64,000 nucleotides of DNA from Lachnospiraceae bacterium (GTDB lineage Bacteria > Bacillota > Clostridia > Lachnospirales > Lachnospiraceae): assembly GCA_017936885.1 (NCBI GenBank), contig JAGBEO010000013.1, forward strand, positions 62,001 to 126,000, written 5' to 3'. Of the stretch, positions 25,903 through 34,224 are shown piece by piece. Position numbers and translations under genes: made by a program. Under the pieces are notes generated by a model. The model was not told the origin of the DNA. It did not search any database and was given only the letters and a program-made list of their open reading frames with translations. The number at the start of each line of letters is the position of its first letter. The stretch's first letter is position 1.

Positions 25903-26202
25903 ATGAGAAGAAATAACAGAAAATCACCGATACCAACTTTATCAGGTTCCAAGGAATTGATTGTAGAGTCCTTAAAGCTTCCTAAAGATACCATGTTAGG
26001 GGCGGCTATTGTCACAGTAACCGGTAACCGGGAAGCGTTTATAGAAAATTATAAGGGCATACTTGAATATAATCCGCAGTCCATTGTACTGCAGGGAAAA
26101 AACTGTAAGATTTGTTTTGAGGGCAAGCAGCTTTCTATTGATTATTATACCAATGAAGACATGAAAATAAGCGGCAGTATTGATGCTGTACGCTATGTAT
26201 AG
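25903..26202 (+). CDS. yqfC: Sporulation protein YqfC
   Basis: A 99-residue YqfC/YabP-like protein. The family core is visible: GSKELIVESLKLPKDTMLG, VTVTGNREAFIENYKGILEY and SIVLQGKNCKICFEGKQLSID. In Bacillus yqfC is a sigma-E-dependent gene in the yqfC-yqfD-phoH-yqfF-ybeY order. The same order is seen here, which strengthens the call. The SD is weak (nothing better than a short purine stretch before ATG 25903), consistent with stage-specific low expression. The 126 bases upstream show no confident promoter. Confidence 0.88.
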   Translation: MRRNNRKSPIPTLSGSKELIVESLKLPKDTMLGAAIVTVTGNREAFIENYKGILEYNPQSIVLQGKNCKICFEGKQLSIDYYTNEDMKISGSIDAVRYV

Positions 26203-26291
26203 GGAATGAAGTTTCACTAAGCCTGTAAAATACACAGTCTAAGTGAAACTAAATCATTCCCGGAAGAATGTCTCGTGGGAGCCATTCTTCC
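26202..26291 (+). repeat. Two consecutive hairpins between yqfC and yqfD
   Basis: Hairpin 1 (26202-26261): outer arms GGGAATGA/TCATTCCC enclose AGTTTCACTAAG...CTAAGTGAAACT, a stem of over 18 bp with small bulges, overlapping the yqfC stop. Hairpin 2 (26262-26291): GGAAGAATG/CATTCTTCC, a perfect 9-bp stem. Neither has a T run. They may protect or process the yqfCD transcript, or be a degenerate repeat element. Confidence 0.65.
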
Positions 26292-26322
26292 CGTAGGCTG
26301 AGTATGGATATGGGGGATCAGG

Positions 26323-27594
26323 ATGCTTCATTGGATTCAATATATGAAAGGTTATGTGACGATCAAGGTATGGGGATACTCTACGGAAAGATTGTTAAAT
26401 CTGTGCGGCAATCATGATATTTTAGTATGGGATATCGTCAATCACGGCGATTATGATACGCTGAATATCAGCATAGAGGGTTTTTTTGCGTTAAAGCCGC
26501 TGTTAAAAAAGACCGGAACTAAGGCATCCGTTTTGAAAAGATATGGACTGCCTTTTTTTGTGTCCAAAATGCAAAGGCGCAAGATATTTGTCATAGGACT
26601 TGTGGGGTGTATGCTTTTTTGGATTTTGACATCCGGATACATATGGAATATTAAGATTGAGGGAAATTATGTCCTGACAGAAGATGTTCTGATGGATTAT
26701 CTGACAGAGCAGGGAGTACATGCGGCTATGAAGAAGAAACAGCTTCGGATCGAGGAACTGGAAGAAAGTCTGCGGGAAGAGTATGACGTGATTACGTGGA
26801 CATCCGTACAGGTGGAAGGAACAACACTGCTTATTTATATCAAGGAAAATGATATGCCGGAATATGACCAATCTGGTCAACAGGAGAATGCAGAAGGAAT
26901 GGATCTGATTGCTACAAGATCCGGGACGGTATCTTATATCATAACCAGAAGCGGTGTCCCACAGGTGGCATTGGGAGATCAGGTGGAGAAGGGAACTATT
27001 CTGGTAAGCGGTGCAGTGCCGGTTTACAATGAGGACACCACAGTCAGAAAATATCAGTTTGTAGAGGCAGATGCGGATATCATACTTCGATACAGTGAAT
27101 CAGTTTCCGTGAAAAGGGATATTCTGTATGAAGAGAAGCAGTATACCGGTAAGCAGAAAAATATGCCCCTTTTCGGTATCCGTGATAAAGAGTGGAGTCT
27201 CGGACTGGGAAGAATCCCTTATGATACTTATGACATCAGCGAGGAAAAGAATCAGGTCAGATTGTTGGATCATCTGTATTTGCCGCTGTTTTACGGACAC
27301 AGAACCGTACAGGAATACGAAATGGTACAGCAGAAATATACGGAAGATGAAATGAAAAATATTATGCAGGACGAGTGGAGTAAAATAATATCAACTTTAG
27401 AGGAAAAAGGGGTACAAATTACGGAAAAAAATGTTACAATAAAAAAGAATGATAATAATTGGGTTTTAAATGCCCGGATGCAGTTAGAGGAATCAGCAGT
27501 CAGGCTGGTGCCTACCCAGACAGAGCCGATTGCAGAGGAATCCTCAGAAGATGAACTGCCGGAAGAGACGCAGGCGGTACAAGAGAACCGGTAA
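26323..27594 (+). CDS. yqfD: Sporulation protein YqfD
   Basis: The 423-residue membrane protein matches YqfD (a SpoIV-type sporulation family). The N-terminal cytoplasmic part (MKGYVTIKVWGYSTERLLNLC) precedes one membrane segment (about residues 90-110, IGLVGCMLFWILTSGYIW). The large outer domain then has IKIEGNYVLTEDVLMDYL and RSGTVSYIITRSGVPQVALGDQVEKGTILVSG. The C-terminus is acidic and variable. The SD GGGGGATCAGG precedes the ATG. It follows yqfC by 120 bases filled by two hairpins and precedes phoH, the conserved order. Confidence 0.92.
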   Translation: MLHWIQYMKGYVTIKVWGYSTERLLNLCGNHDILVWDIVNHGDYDTLNISIEGFFALKPLLKKTGTKASVLKRYGLPFFVSKMQRRKIFVIGLVGCMLFWILTSGYIWNIKIEGNYVLTEDVLMDYLTEQGVHAAMKKKQLRIEELEESLREEYDVITWTSVQVEGTTLLIYIKENDMPEYDQSGQQENAEGMDLIATRSGTVSYIITRSGVPQVALGDQVEKGTILVSGAVPVYNEDTTVRKYQFVEADADIILRYSESVSVKRDILYEEKQYTGKQKNMPLFGIRDKEWSLGLGRIPYDTYDISEEKNQVRLLDHLYLPLFYGHRTVQEYEMVQQKYTEDEMKNIMQDEWSKIISTLEEKGVQITEKNVTIKKNDNNWVLNARMQLEESAVRLVPTQTEPIAEESSEDELPEETQAVQENR

Positions 27595-27684
27595 CTGCAG
27601 AAATCAGAGACACCGGGAGCAATCTGATGTGTAAGAGAAAAGCGACACCGGGTGTAAGCTGTTAAGTAGAAAGGCTATGGAGGA

Positions 27685-28695
27685 ATGGAAGAATTTACGG
27701 TTCGCATGGATGTGCCGATGGAGCACATGCAGAATCTGTTCGGAGAATGTGATTCCTATATTAAGAAAATAGAAGATGATCTGCACGTGGTCATTGTAGA
27801 CCGGGATGGCGCGGTTAAGATCAGCGGCGATAAGAAAGCGGTGGAGCAGGCGTCACGTATTGTGCGGGAGCTTCTCACGTTGTCAGAGAGAGGAAATGTG
27901 TTGGAAGAGCAGAGTATTGATTATGCCCTTGAGATGGGAAAAGAAAGCAAGGAAGATATTTTACTGGAGATAGACGGAGACTGTATCTGCCATACCATAA
28001 GTGGTAAACCGATCAAGCCAAAGACCTTAGGGCAGAAACAATATGTGGATGCCATCAGGGATCACATGATTGTATTCGGCATCGGACCGGCTGGAACGGG
28101 TAAGACGTATCTTGCTATGGCTATGGCAATTACAGCTTTTAAGAATAACGAAGTCAGCCGGATCATACTGACACGGCCGGCCATTGAGGCAGGCGAGAAG
28201 CTTGGATTTTTACCGGGAGATTTACAGAGTAAGGTAGATCCCTATTTAAGACCGCTCTATGATGCATTGTATCAGATCATGGGTGCGGAGAATTTTAATA
28301 AAAATATGGAGAAGGGGTTGATCGAGGTTGCACCCCTTGCTTATATGCGCGGCAGGACGTTAGATAATGCATATATTATTCTGGATGAAGCACAGAATAC
28401 CACGCCTGCACAGATGAAGATGTTTTTAACACGTATCGGTTTTGGCTCTAAAGTGGTAGTAACCGGTGATGCATCACAGAAGGATCTGGCACCGGATACC
28501 AAATCGGGATTGGATGTGGCTGCAAAGGTATTATCCAGAATAGATGACATTGCTTTCTGCAAACTGAGCAGTAAGGATGTGGTACGGCATCCTCTGGTAC
28601 AGAAGATTGTTAAAGCGTACGATGATTATGAAGCCAGAGAGAAATACAGTGAATCAAAACAGAAAAACAGGAAGTACAGTCGTGGAAGAAAATAA
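27685..28695 (+). CDS. phoH: PhoH family ATPase
   Basis: A 336-residue PhoH-like P-loop ATPase, often linked to RNA metabolism by its fixed neighbour ybeY. The N-terminus has a KH-like portion (VRMDVPMEHMQNLFGECD, VVIVDRDGAVKISG). Walker A is GPAGTGKTYLAMAMAI, Walker B is AYIILDEAQN, and the arginine-rich C-terminal block follows. The SD GGAGG ends very close to ATG 27685 (about two bases), tighter than usual; later in-frame ATGs at 27706 and 27718 are possible but would cut into the conserved N-terminus. It overlaps the next gene by 14 bases if that starts at GTG 28682. Confidence 0.93.
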   Translation: MEEFTVRMDVPMEHMQNLFGECDSYIKKIEDDLHVVIVDRDGAVKISGDKKAVEQASRIVRELLTLSERGNVLEEQSIDYALEMGKESKEDILLEIDGDCICHTISGKPIKPKTLGQKQYVDAIRDHMIVFGIGPAGTGKTYLAMAMAITAFKNNEVSRIILTRPAIEAGEKLGFLPGDLQSKVDPYLRPLYDALYQIMGAENFNKNMEKGLIEVAPLAYMRGRTLDNAYIILDEAQNTTPAQMKMFLTRIGFGSKVVVTGDASQKDLAPDTKSGLDVAAKVLSRIDDIAFCKLSSKDVVRHPLVQKIVKAYDDYEAREKYSESKQKNRKYSRGRK

Positions 28696-29881
28696 AAAGA
28701 ACTTTTGGAAAAGAATATTGATTTTTACTATTATGTTTATTCTGGCAGGCGGTATCGGGTTTGCGGGAGGAATGCTTTATAAAGATGAGACGGATAAACT
28801 GATCCGCGATGTTGTCATGGTGCTTGCCGGTACCGGTATCGTGATCTTTTCCTTTACGTTAAGCGAAATCAACGGCTTTTTTATCTATCATAACGAGACT
28901 CGATATGGCAGATTTGCTATTATGTATATTATAAGTCTGATTGCTTCGGTATTGCTGCCTTATTTGCCGGTGACGGGATGGCCCTTTTTGGTTATTTTCG
29001 TATTGCTGGGGGTTTTCAGCAATGGCATGACAGGGCTTGCGGCAGGAAGCATCTGTCTGCTTATGGCAGTCAATTATGCAGGGGGCGATTACGCCATCTT
29101 TTTATTATATTTTATCAGCGGTCTGGCAGGCATTCTTGTGTTCAGTACCCTGGATGATGATTTCCGGGTCGGATTTCCGTTTCTGATTTCCATGCTGGTT
29201 TTAATGTTGAGCCTGACGGCAAATGTGGTGTTGTTTGCGAAGGAACAGTTGTCTGCGGCACAGTTTATGATTCCTGCGGTGAATCTGATGACGTGTTGTA
29301 TTTTGCTGCTGATTAGTCTTAAAATGTTCAGTTCCACGGTCATCCATCGCTACAGAGAGAAATATATGGAGATTAACGATCCGGAATGTCCCCTTTTGGT
29401 ACAGCTTAAGGATATGTCCAAAGAAGAATATTATCATGCGGTGCATACGGCATATCTGGGAGATAAGATTGCCAAACGCCTGAATCTGGATGATGCGGCT
29501 GTTAAAGCGTGTGGTTACTATCATAGAATCGGTAAGCTTAAGGGAGAAAACAACTGGGAGAATGTGTCCGCAATCTGTCAGGAATATCATTTCCCACCGC
29601 GTACCAGAAAGATTCTGAAAGAATATGTCGATGCAGATGAGAAAGTGGTATCGAAAGAAACCATTATTGTGTTGTTTGCGGATTGTATTGTGTCCTCTAT
29701 TCTGTATCTTTTTGCCAAGGATCCTAAGGCTGAGCTGGATTATGAGCAGTTGATCGATACCGTGTTTAAGAAGAAGTTTGAGACGGATGAATTATGGGGA
29801 AATGAGATATCACTGGCACAGATTTGTGAGATGAAGAAGATATTTATTGAGGAGAAATTATACTATGACTTCTTACGTTGA
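28682..29881 (+). CDS. Degenerate PgpH/YqfF-like 7TM-HD protein
   Basis: It occupies the place of pgpH (yqfF), the c-di-AMP phosphodiesterase gene, between phoH and ybeY. About seven membrane segments (residues 12-230) precede a cytoplasmic HD-like domain (HTAYLGDKIAKRLNLDDAAV, then CGYYHRIGKLKGE). The canonical YYHDIGK has become YYHRIGK, and the later HH pair is absent, although LFADC keeps one Asp. The usual N-terminal extracellular 7TMR-HDED domain is missing, so the protein is about 400 instead of about 700 residues. Start: an open frame begins at 28577, but GTG 28682 has AGGAAG seven bases upstream. Catalysis is doubtful; a regulatory or structural role is possible. Confidence 0.75.
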   Translation: MEENKKNFWKRILIFTIMFILAGGIGFAGGMLYKDETDKLIRDVVMVLAGTGIVIFSFTLSEINGFFIYHNETRYGRFAIMYIISLIASVLLPYLPVTGWPFLVIFVLLGVFSNGMTGLAAGSICLLMAVNYAGGDYAIFLLYFISGLAGILVFSTLDDDFRVGFPFLISMLVLMLSLTANVVLFAKEQLSAAQFMIPAVNLMTCCILLLISLKMFSSTVIHRYREKYMEINDPECPLLVQLKDMSKEEYYHAVHTAYLGDKIAKRLNLDDAAVKACGYYHRIGKLKGENNWENVSAICQEYHFPPRTRKILKEYVDADEKVVSKETIIVLFADCIVSSILYLFAKDPKAELDYEQLIDTVFKKKFETDELWGNEISLAQICEMKKIFIEEKLYYDFLR

Positions 29882-30365
29882 GAATGAAACAGATGTGACA
29901 TTTTCTTTTGGCATACAGGAGATTTTGGAAAAGATCATGGATGCGGTGATGGAGATGGAGAACTGCCCTTATGAGACTACGGTAAATCTTCTTGTGACAG
30001 ACAATGCGGGCATTCGTGAATATAATAAAAATTATCGGGAGATTGACCGGGAGACGGATGTGCTTTCGTTTCCTAATATTGCGTTTGAACGGGAGGGCGA
30101 TTTCTCTTTGGTAGAAGAAGATGAAGCGGATTATTTCGATCCGGACAGCGGAGAGTTATTGCTTGGGGATATCATAATATCGGCAGAACGTGTGGAAGAG
30201 CAGGCACGTGAATACGGTCACAGTGTTCTCAGAGAATTTGCCTTTCTGACGGCACACAGTATGTTTCACCTGTGCGGGTATGATCATATGGTACCGGAAG
30301 AAGCTGCGGTGATGGAGCAAAAGCAGGAGGCTGTACTTGAGCAGCTTGGAATCACACGGAAATGA
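29865..30365 (+). CDS. ybeY: Endoribonuclease YbeY (rRNA maturation)
   Basis: YbeY is a zinc-dependent RNase for 16S rRNA 3' maturation and ribosome quality control. The metal site HSMFHLCGYDH (HxxxHxxxxxH) is intact, and TDVLSFPN and LLGDIIISAERVEEQA are the family blocks. The frame is open from TTG 29847, but GAGGAG (29849-29854) lies ten bases before ATG 29865, giving 166 residues. It overlaps the upstream gene by 17 bases, consistent with coupled translation. The acidic insertion EEDEADYFDPDSGE is common in Lachnospiraceae versions. Confidence 0.95.
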   Translation: MTSYVENETDVTFSFGIQEILEKIMDAVMEMENCPYETTVNLLVTDNAGIREYNKNYREIDRETDVLSFPNIAFEREGDFSLVEEDEADYFDPDSGELLLGDIIISAERVEEQAREYGHSVLREFAFLTAHSMFHLCGYDHMVPEEAAVMEQKQEAVLEQLGITRK

Positions 30366-30457
30366 AGATGTTCTAGGACCGTGTTTTTCCAAGGCAGATA
30401 ATCTTACTTGATGAAAATGTAATATAAAGAAACACAAGAAGAGAATTGAGGAACAAT

Positions 30458-32095
30458 ATGAGATTAAGTTTTATGAATAAAAACGTGAAGAATCAGATGG
30501 TTCTGACGGCGGGAATGTGGTCGTACATTATTTTGCTGCTGTTTCGCATCCCGTTATCAAGAGTGATCGGCGATGCGGGAATAGGGCTTTTTGCGCCGGC
30601 TTTTGAGCTGTTTTGGCTGATTAGCCTGTTCACTGCGTACAGCATGACGAAAGCAATGTCAGGAATTATTCGTTATCGGGTTAAAAGAGAGCAGTATAAA
30701 AATGCCGGAAAAGTATTTAAAGCCGCTTTTTTTATCAACCTTTTTGTAAGCATTGTGTTGGCGGCAGTGTTAGTTTTATTGGCTCGTGTGATCGCGGATA
30801 TTGTGTTTTTGGAATCTTTAAGCCGTATGGCGATTCTTGTTACGGCTCCGGCGATTATTTTTGCCGCATTAATCGGAATATTCAGAGGGTATTTCAATGG
30901 CTATGGATTAGGCGTATTGGTTGCCCATTCGCAGTATATTGAAAAGATTGCCATGGTAGTCTGTGTACTGGTGTGTGGGAATCTTTTTCATACCTATGGT
31001 GAGAAAGTAACGTTATTGTTAAAGGCGGATGATTATGCCTATGCTTATGGTGCGTTAGGCGCCATGATCGGTGTGCTGTTGTCCCAGATCATTACCATAT
31101 TATATCTCTTAGTGATCTATGTGATTTATTCCGGTGCCCTCAAAAGGAAGCTGGGACAGGATAACAGCAAGAGAATGGAGACCCAGTACGGCTTGCAGAG
31201 ACTGCTATTAAATAATAGTATTCCCATAGCATTGATTGTGATTCTCTCCAATGCATTTATGATGATTGATCAGAGAATGTTTAATTACTGCATGAATAAG
31301 AAAGAAATGGGAGAAGCACGTACTGCATTATGGGGAAGCTATTACGGTAAATTTGCCGTGCTGATCGGTATTGGTGCAGCGCTTGTATGTCTTAGTGTGT
31401 ATGCCATGGTGGGTAAAATCAGCAATGCTTATGAGAAGGAAGAATACCGTGCCATGCGGGAACGGATCGGCAAGGCGGTACGCAAGGTGTGTATTGTGGC
31501 ATTTCCGATGGCGATTTATCTGGCCGTTCTGGCAGAACCGGTGGTGAAGTGTCTTTATAAAGGAATGACGGATGAGGTATTCGTCTGGGTGCAGAAGGGG
31601 GCTGTTCTCATTGTATTGTATGGATTTAGTTTCCTGTTCGGACAATTGTTATATAAGCTGCATATGGTGAGGGAGCTTGTGGTTACCACGGTGATTTCGC
31701 TGGCGGTGCATGTTGCGGCGGCCTATTTGATGATACAGAAGGCTATGCTTGGCGCAGACGGTGTGATTTATTCACTGATTTTGTTCTTTCTGATGTATAC
31801 GGCACTTAACTTCCTGTTGGTTTGCAGGAACCTGAAATACCGTCAGGAATGGATTGCAGATGTCGCTTTCCCCGCAGCGGCCGCCTGTGTGTCTGGAATT
31901 GTTGTTATGCTGTTAAACAAGCTGCTGTATGGTTTAGTGGGGGCACTGATTACGATTGCAATTGCCTGTGTGGTAGGTTTGTTCCTTTATGTGCTGTTGC
32001 TGATGGTACTTAAGGTGATTGGCGAAGCTGAAATTTCCAGAATGCCCTTTGGATTTTTCTTCCTTATGCTGGGACGAAATATAGGGATTCTATAG
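30458..32095 (+). CDS. MOP-superfamily flippase (SpoVB/MurJ-like)
   Basis: A 545-residue polytopic protein with about 14 predicted membrane segments. It has the polysaccharide/lipid-II flippase features near the N-terminus (FRIPLSRVIGDAGIGLFAPAFELF) and GIFRGYFNGYGLG after the fourth segment. These match the oligosaccharide flippase/SpoVB branch of the MOP superfamily, which moves lipid-linked sugars or lipid II across the membrane. TTG 30446 is in frame, but GAGG lies six bases before ATG 30458. Given the sporulation genes around it, a role in spore cortex or envelope synthesis is likely but inferred. MurJ itself would also fit by length. Confidence 0.82.
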   Translation: MRLSFMNKNVKNQMVLTAGMWSYIILLLFRIPLSRVIGDAGIGLFAPAFELFWLISLFTAYSMTKAMSGIIRYRVKREQYKNAGKVFKAAFFINLFVSIVLAAVLVLLARVIADIVFLESLSRMAILVTAPAIIFAALIGIFRGYFNGYGLGVLVAHSQYIEKIAMVVCVLVCGNLFHTYGEKVTLLLKADDYAYAYGALGAMIGVLLSQIITILYLLVIYVIYSGALKRKLGQDNSKRMETQYGLQRLLLNNSIPIALIVILSNAFMMIDQRMFNYCMNKKEMGEARTALWGSYYGKFAVLIGIGAALVCLSVYAMVGKISNAYEKEEYRAMRERIGKAVRKVCIVAFPMAIYLAVLAEPVVKCLYKGMTDEVFVWVQKGAVLIVLYGFSFLFGQLLYKLHMVRELVVTTVISLAVHVAAAYLMIQKAMLGADGVIYSLILFFLMYTALNFLLVCRNLKYRQEWIADVAFPAAAACVSGIVVMLLNKLLYGLVGALITIAIACVVGLFLYVLLLMVLKVIGEAEISRMPFGFFFLMLGRNIGIL

Positions 32096-32189
32096 ATAGA
32101 AAAATTGAAAAAGTTGATTTGACTGCATAAAAATCAGAAATTGACTGATACTGATTACAGGAAAATCCTATTAGAAAGGGTAAATGGGA

Positions 32190-32825
32190 ATGAAACTTGT
32201 AAGACGCATCAGTCTTTTTCTGATCATATCGGCAGTGATGCTTGCTGTAGGGGGATATACGGCTTTGAAGGCGGAGCAGTTTTTTTATCCGAACCGTTAT
32301 CCGCAGAAAGAATATGTAAGCCCGGCCAATCAGCAAACGATCACAGAAGAAGAACAGGTAATAGAGGCTGCTGTGGAAGAAATCCCGGTGGTGACGGCAG
32401 ATACACAGTATCTGATTGAAGAAGTAAATCTGACCAAAGGTATTGTTAACGAGAAAGAAGAGACTCTGCCGGTTAAATATATCGGTTTGGACAGGGATGG
32501 AATGTTGGAAGAACTGGCATCCTATGATGAGAATCCGCCCCTGACGGAACTGGAACAAGGGTTTCAGACGATAGAACTGACTGCCTTTTCGAAAGACCGG
32601 ATTGTGGTCTGTAAATATTATAAAGAAAAAGAGGACAAGGGCTTTTATCTGATGGTGGCAGATCACTTTATTGTGGTATATGAGCAAGATAAACAGACTT
32701 TATATATGAATACGGACATTTTACTGGAAAGTCTGGAGGAATCTTTACAGGCGGAGATCATGCAGGGAAAATATATAGATAGTGAGGATGCACTTTATAA
32801 TTTTCTTGAATCTTATTCCAGTTAA
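32190..32825 (+). CDS. BofC C-terminal-like sporulation-associated protein
   Basis: A 211-residue exported or anchored protein: residues 1-25 (MKLVRRISLFLIISAVMLAV) are a signal or membrane anchor. The C-terminal part resembles the BofC C-terminal domain, with TQYLIEEVNLTKGIV early and TDILLESLEESLQAEIMQGK, YIDSEDALYNFLESYSS late. BofC controls the SpoIVB-to-SpoIVFB signal in Bacillus sporulation. The call rests on general pattern and position after a flippase; it is moderate. ATG 32184 is also in frame; ATG 32190 has better spacing to AGAAAGGG. An inverted-repeat-rich leader follows. Confidence 0.6.
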   Translation: MKLVRRISLFLIISAVMLAVGGYTALKAEQFFYPNRYPQKEYVSPANQQTITEEEQVIEAAVEEIPVVTADTQYLIEEVNLTKGIVNEKEETLPVKYIGLDRDGMLEELASYDENPPLTELEQGFQTIELTAFSKDRIVVCKYYKEKEDKGFYLMVADHFIVVYEQDKQTLYMNTDILLESLEESLQAEIMQGKYIDSEDALYNFLESYSS

Positions 32826-32849
32826 GGCTATTATGGACAAGGGTGATTC

Positions 32850-32942
32850 GTGTGAAAAATCCATATGCGGAAGATTTTTCACACAAACCTGTTTGTGTTA
32901 TGCAACAATTTGTGCCTTGTGCAATGTATGCAGAGCATACAT
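32850..32942 (+). promoter_or_regulatory. Hairpin-rich leader before the flavoprotein gene
   Basis: Three inverted repeats lie in 93 bases. P1: GTGTGAAAAATC (32850-32861)/GATTTTTCACAC (32873-32884), 12 bp perfect. P2: ACACAAAC (32881-32888)/GTTTGTGT (32891-32898). P3: ATGTATGC (32924-32931)/GCATACAT (32935-32942). P1 and P2 share ACAC, so they compete. No T run follows, so it is not a simple terminator. I do not recognise a known riboswitch class. Confidence 0.55.
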
Positions 32943-32979
32943 ATAAATTAGCGGGCTGAGCAAGAATGAAGGATTTAGT

Positions 32980-34218
32980 ATGGGCAAAACAATCGCAGTG
33001 GTCGGCGCAGGTGCTGCCGGCATGATGGCTGCAATCTGTGCGGCAAGAGCCGGGGCACAGGTGACGGTCTATGAAAGAAATGACAGAGTAGGAAAGAAGA
33101 TTCTCGCTACCGGAAACGGTAAATGTAACTTTTCCAATGAAAACATGGGAAGTGAGTGGTATTACGGCAGCGGCAGGCTGTTAGTAGAAGAGGTTTACAG
33201 AACCTTTGGTCTTCAGGAAACGAAGACTTTTTTTACGGATCTGGGTATGCGGATTAAAAACCGGAATGGGTATCTTTATCCGGCCAGTGAGCAGGCAGCT
33301 ACGGTACTGGATGTGCTGCGCTATGAAATGATGCGGCTTTCCATTGATATACATACGAATCAGCAGATTGTCGGAATTAAGAAGCAACGAGGCGGTTTTG
33401 TAATAGAAGCCGCGGATCAAAAGAAATACCGCTATGATGCCGTGATTCTTACCTGCGGCGGAAAGGCGGCGCCGAAGACCGGATCAGACGGGCAGGGTTT
33501 TGGGCTGGCCAGGCAGATGGGACATCAAATCGTACCTACCGTACCGGCGCTGACCGCACTTCGGTGTAAGGAAAACTTCTATAAGCAGATCGCGGGTGTC
33601 CGGTGTGAGGCAGGACTTGCATTGTGGATTGGAAAACAAAAGGTCTGTATGGAACGGGGTGAATTGCAGATAACGGATTACGGCATCTCCGGCATTCCGG
33701 TTTTTCAGATGAGCAGACAGGCGGCATATGCGCTGCGGGATCAAAAGTGTACTACAGTCGAGATTGATTTTATGCCCGATTATAACGATAATGAGTTTGT
33801 GTCTTTCTGGAATGAGAGATGGGTAAGGCAGAAAGACCAGTCCATGGAACAGTTTGTGACCGGAATAGTCAATAAGAAAATCGGTCTGTTGCTGTTAAAA
33901 CTGGCAGATATGAAAGAAACAGAGAAAGCGGCAAATGTACCGAAGTCCAAACGGGAAAAGCTGGGCAGGCTTTACCGCGCTTTTCCGGTGACGGTCAAAG
34001 AAACCAATTCCTATGAACAGGCACAGGTATGTGCAGGCGGTGTGGACTGCCGTGAAGTGACCAAAAAACTGGAGTCTGATATTGTTCATGGGTTATATTT
34101 TGCAGGCGAGATGCTGGATGTGGATGGTATCTGCGGAGGTTATAATCTGCAGTGGGCGTGGAGCAGCGGCGCCGTGGCAGGAATGGCGGCGGCAAAATGC
34201 TCTGACAAAGAGGATTAG
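32980..34218 (+). CDS. HI0933/BaiN-like FAD-dependent oxidoreductase
   Basis: The 412-residue flavoprotein has an N-terminal Rossmann site (VVGAGAAGMMAAICAARAG), then YERNDRVGKKILATGNGKCN with the family-specific GNGxCN signature. Later blocks are LTCGGKAAPKTGSDGQGFGLA and, near the end, YFAGEMLDVDGICGGYNLQW. This is the BaiN/RdsA (HI0933) family; the BaiN member reduces bile acid intermediates, but most members have no proven substrate. The gene is preceded by a 93-base set of hairpins and is followed six bases later by another FAD protein. No membrane segment is seen. Confidence 0.88.
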   Translation: MGKTIAVVGAGAAGMMAAICAARAGAQVTVYERNDRVGKKILATGNGKCNFSNENMGSEWYYGSGRLLVEEVYRTFGLQETKTFFTDLGMRIKNRNGYLYPASEQAATVLDVLRYEMMRLSIDIHTNQQIVGIKKQRGGFVIEAADQKKYRYDAVILTCGGKAAPKTGSDGQGFGLARQMGHQIVPTVPALTALRCKENFYKQIAGVRCEAGLALWIGKQKVCMERGELQITDYGISGIPVFQMSRQAAYALRDQKCTTVEIDFMPDYNDNEFVSFWNERWVRQKDQSMEQFVTGIVNKKIGLLLLKLADMKETEKAANVPKSKREKLGRLYRAFPVTVKETNSYEQAQVCAGGVDCREVTKKLESDIVHGLYFAGEMLDVDGICGGYNLQWAWSSGAVAGMAAAKCSDKED

Positions 34219-34224
34219 ATTCAG

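Noticed and set aside
32064-32687. A 207-codon minus-strand frame opposite the BofC-like gene
   Set aside because: Phe/Ile/Arg-rich shadow translation without SD; the plus strand has an intact signal peptide and domain.
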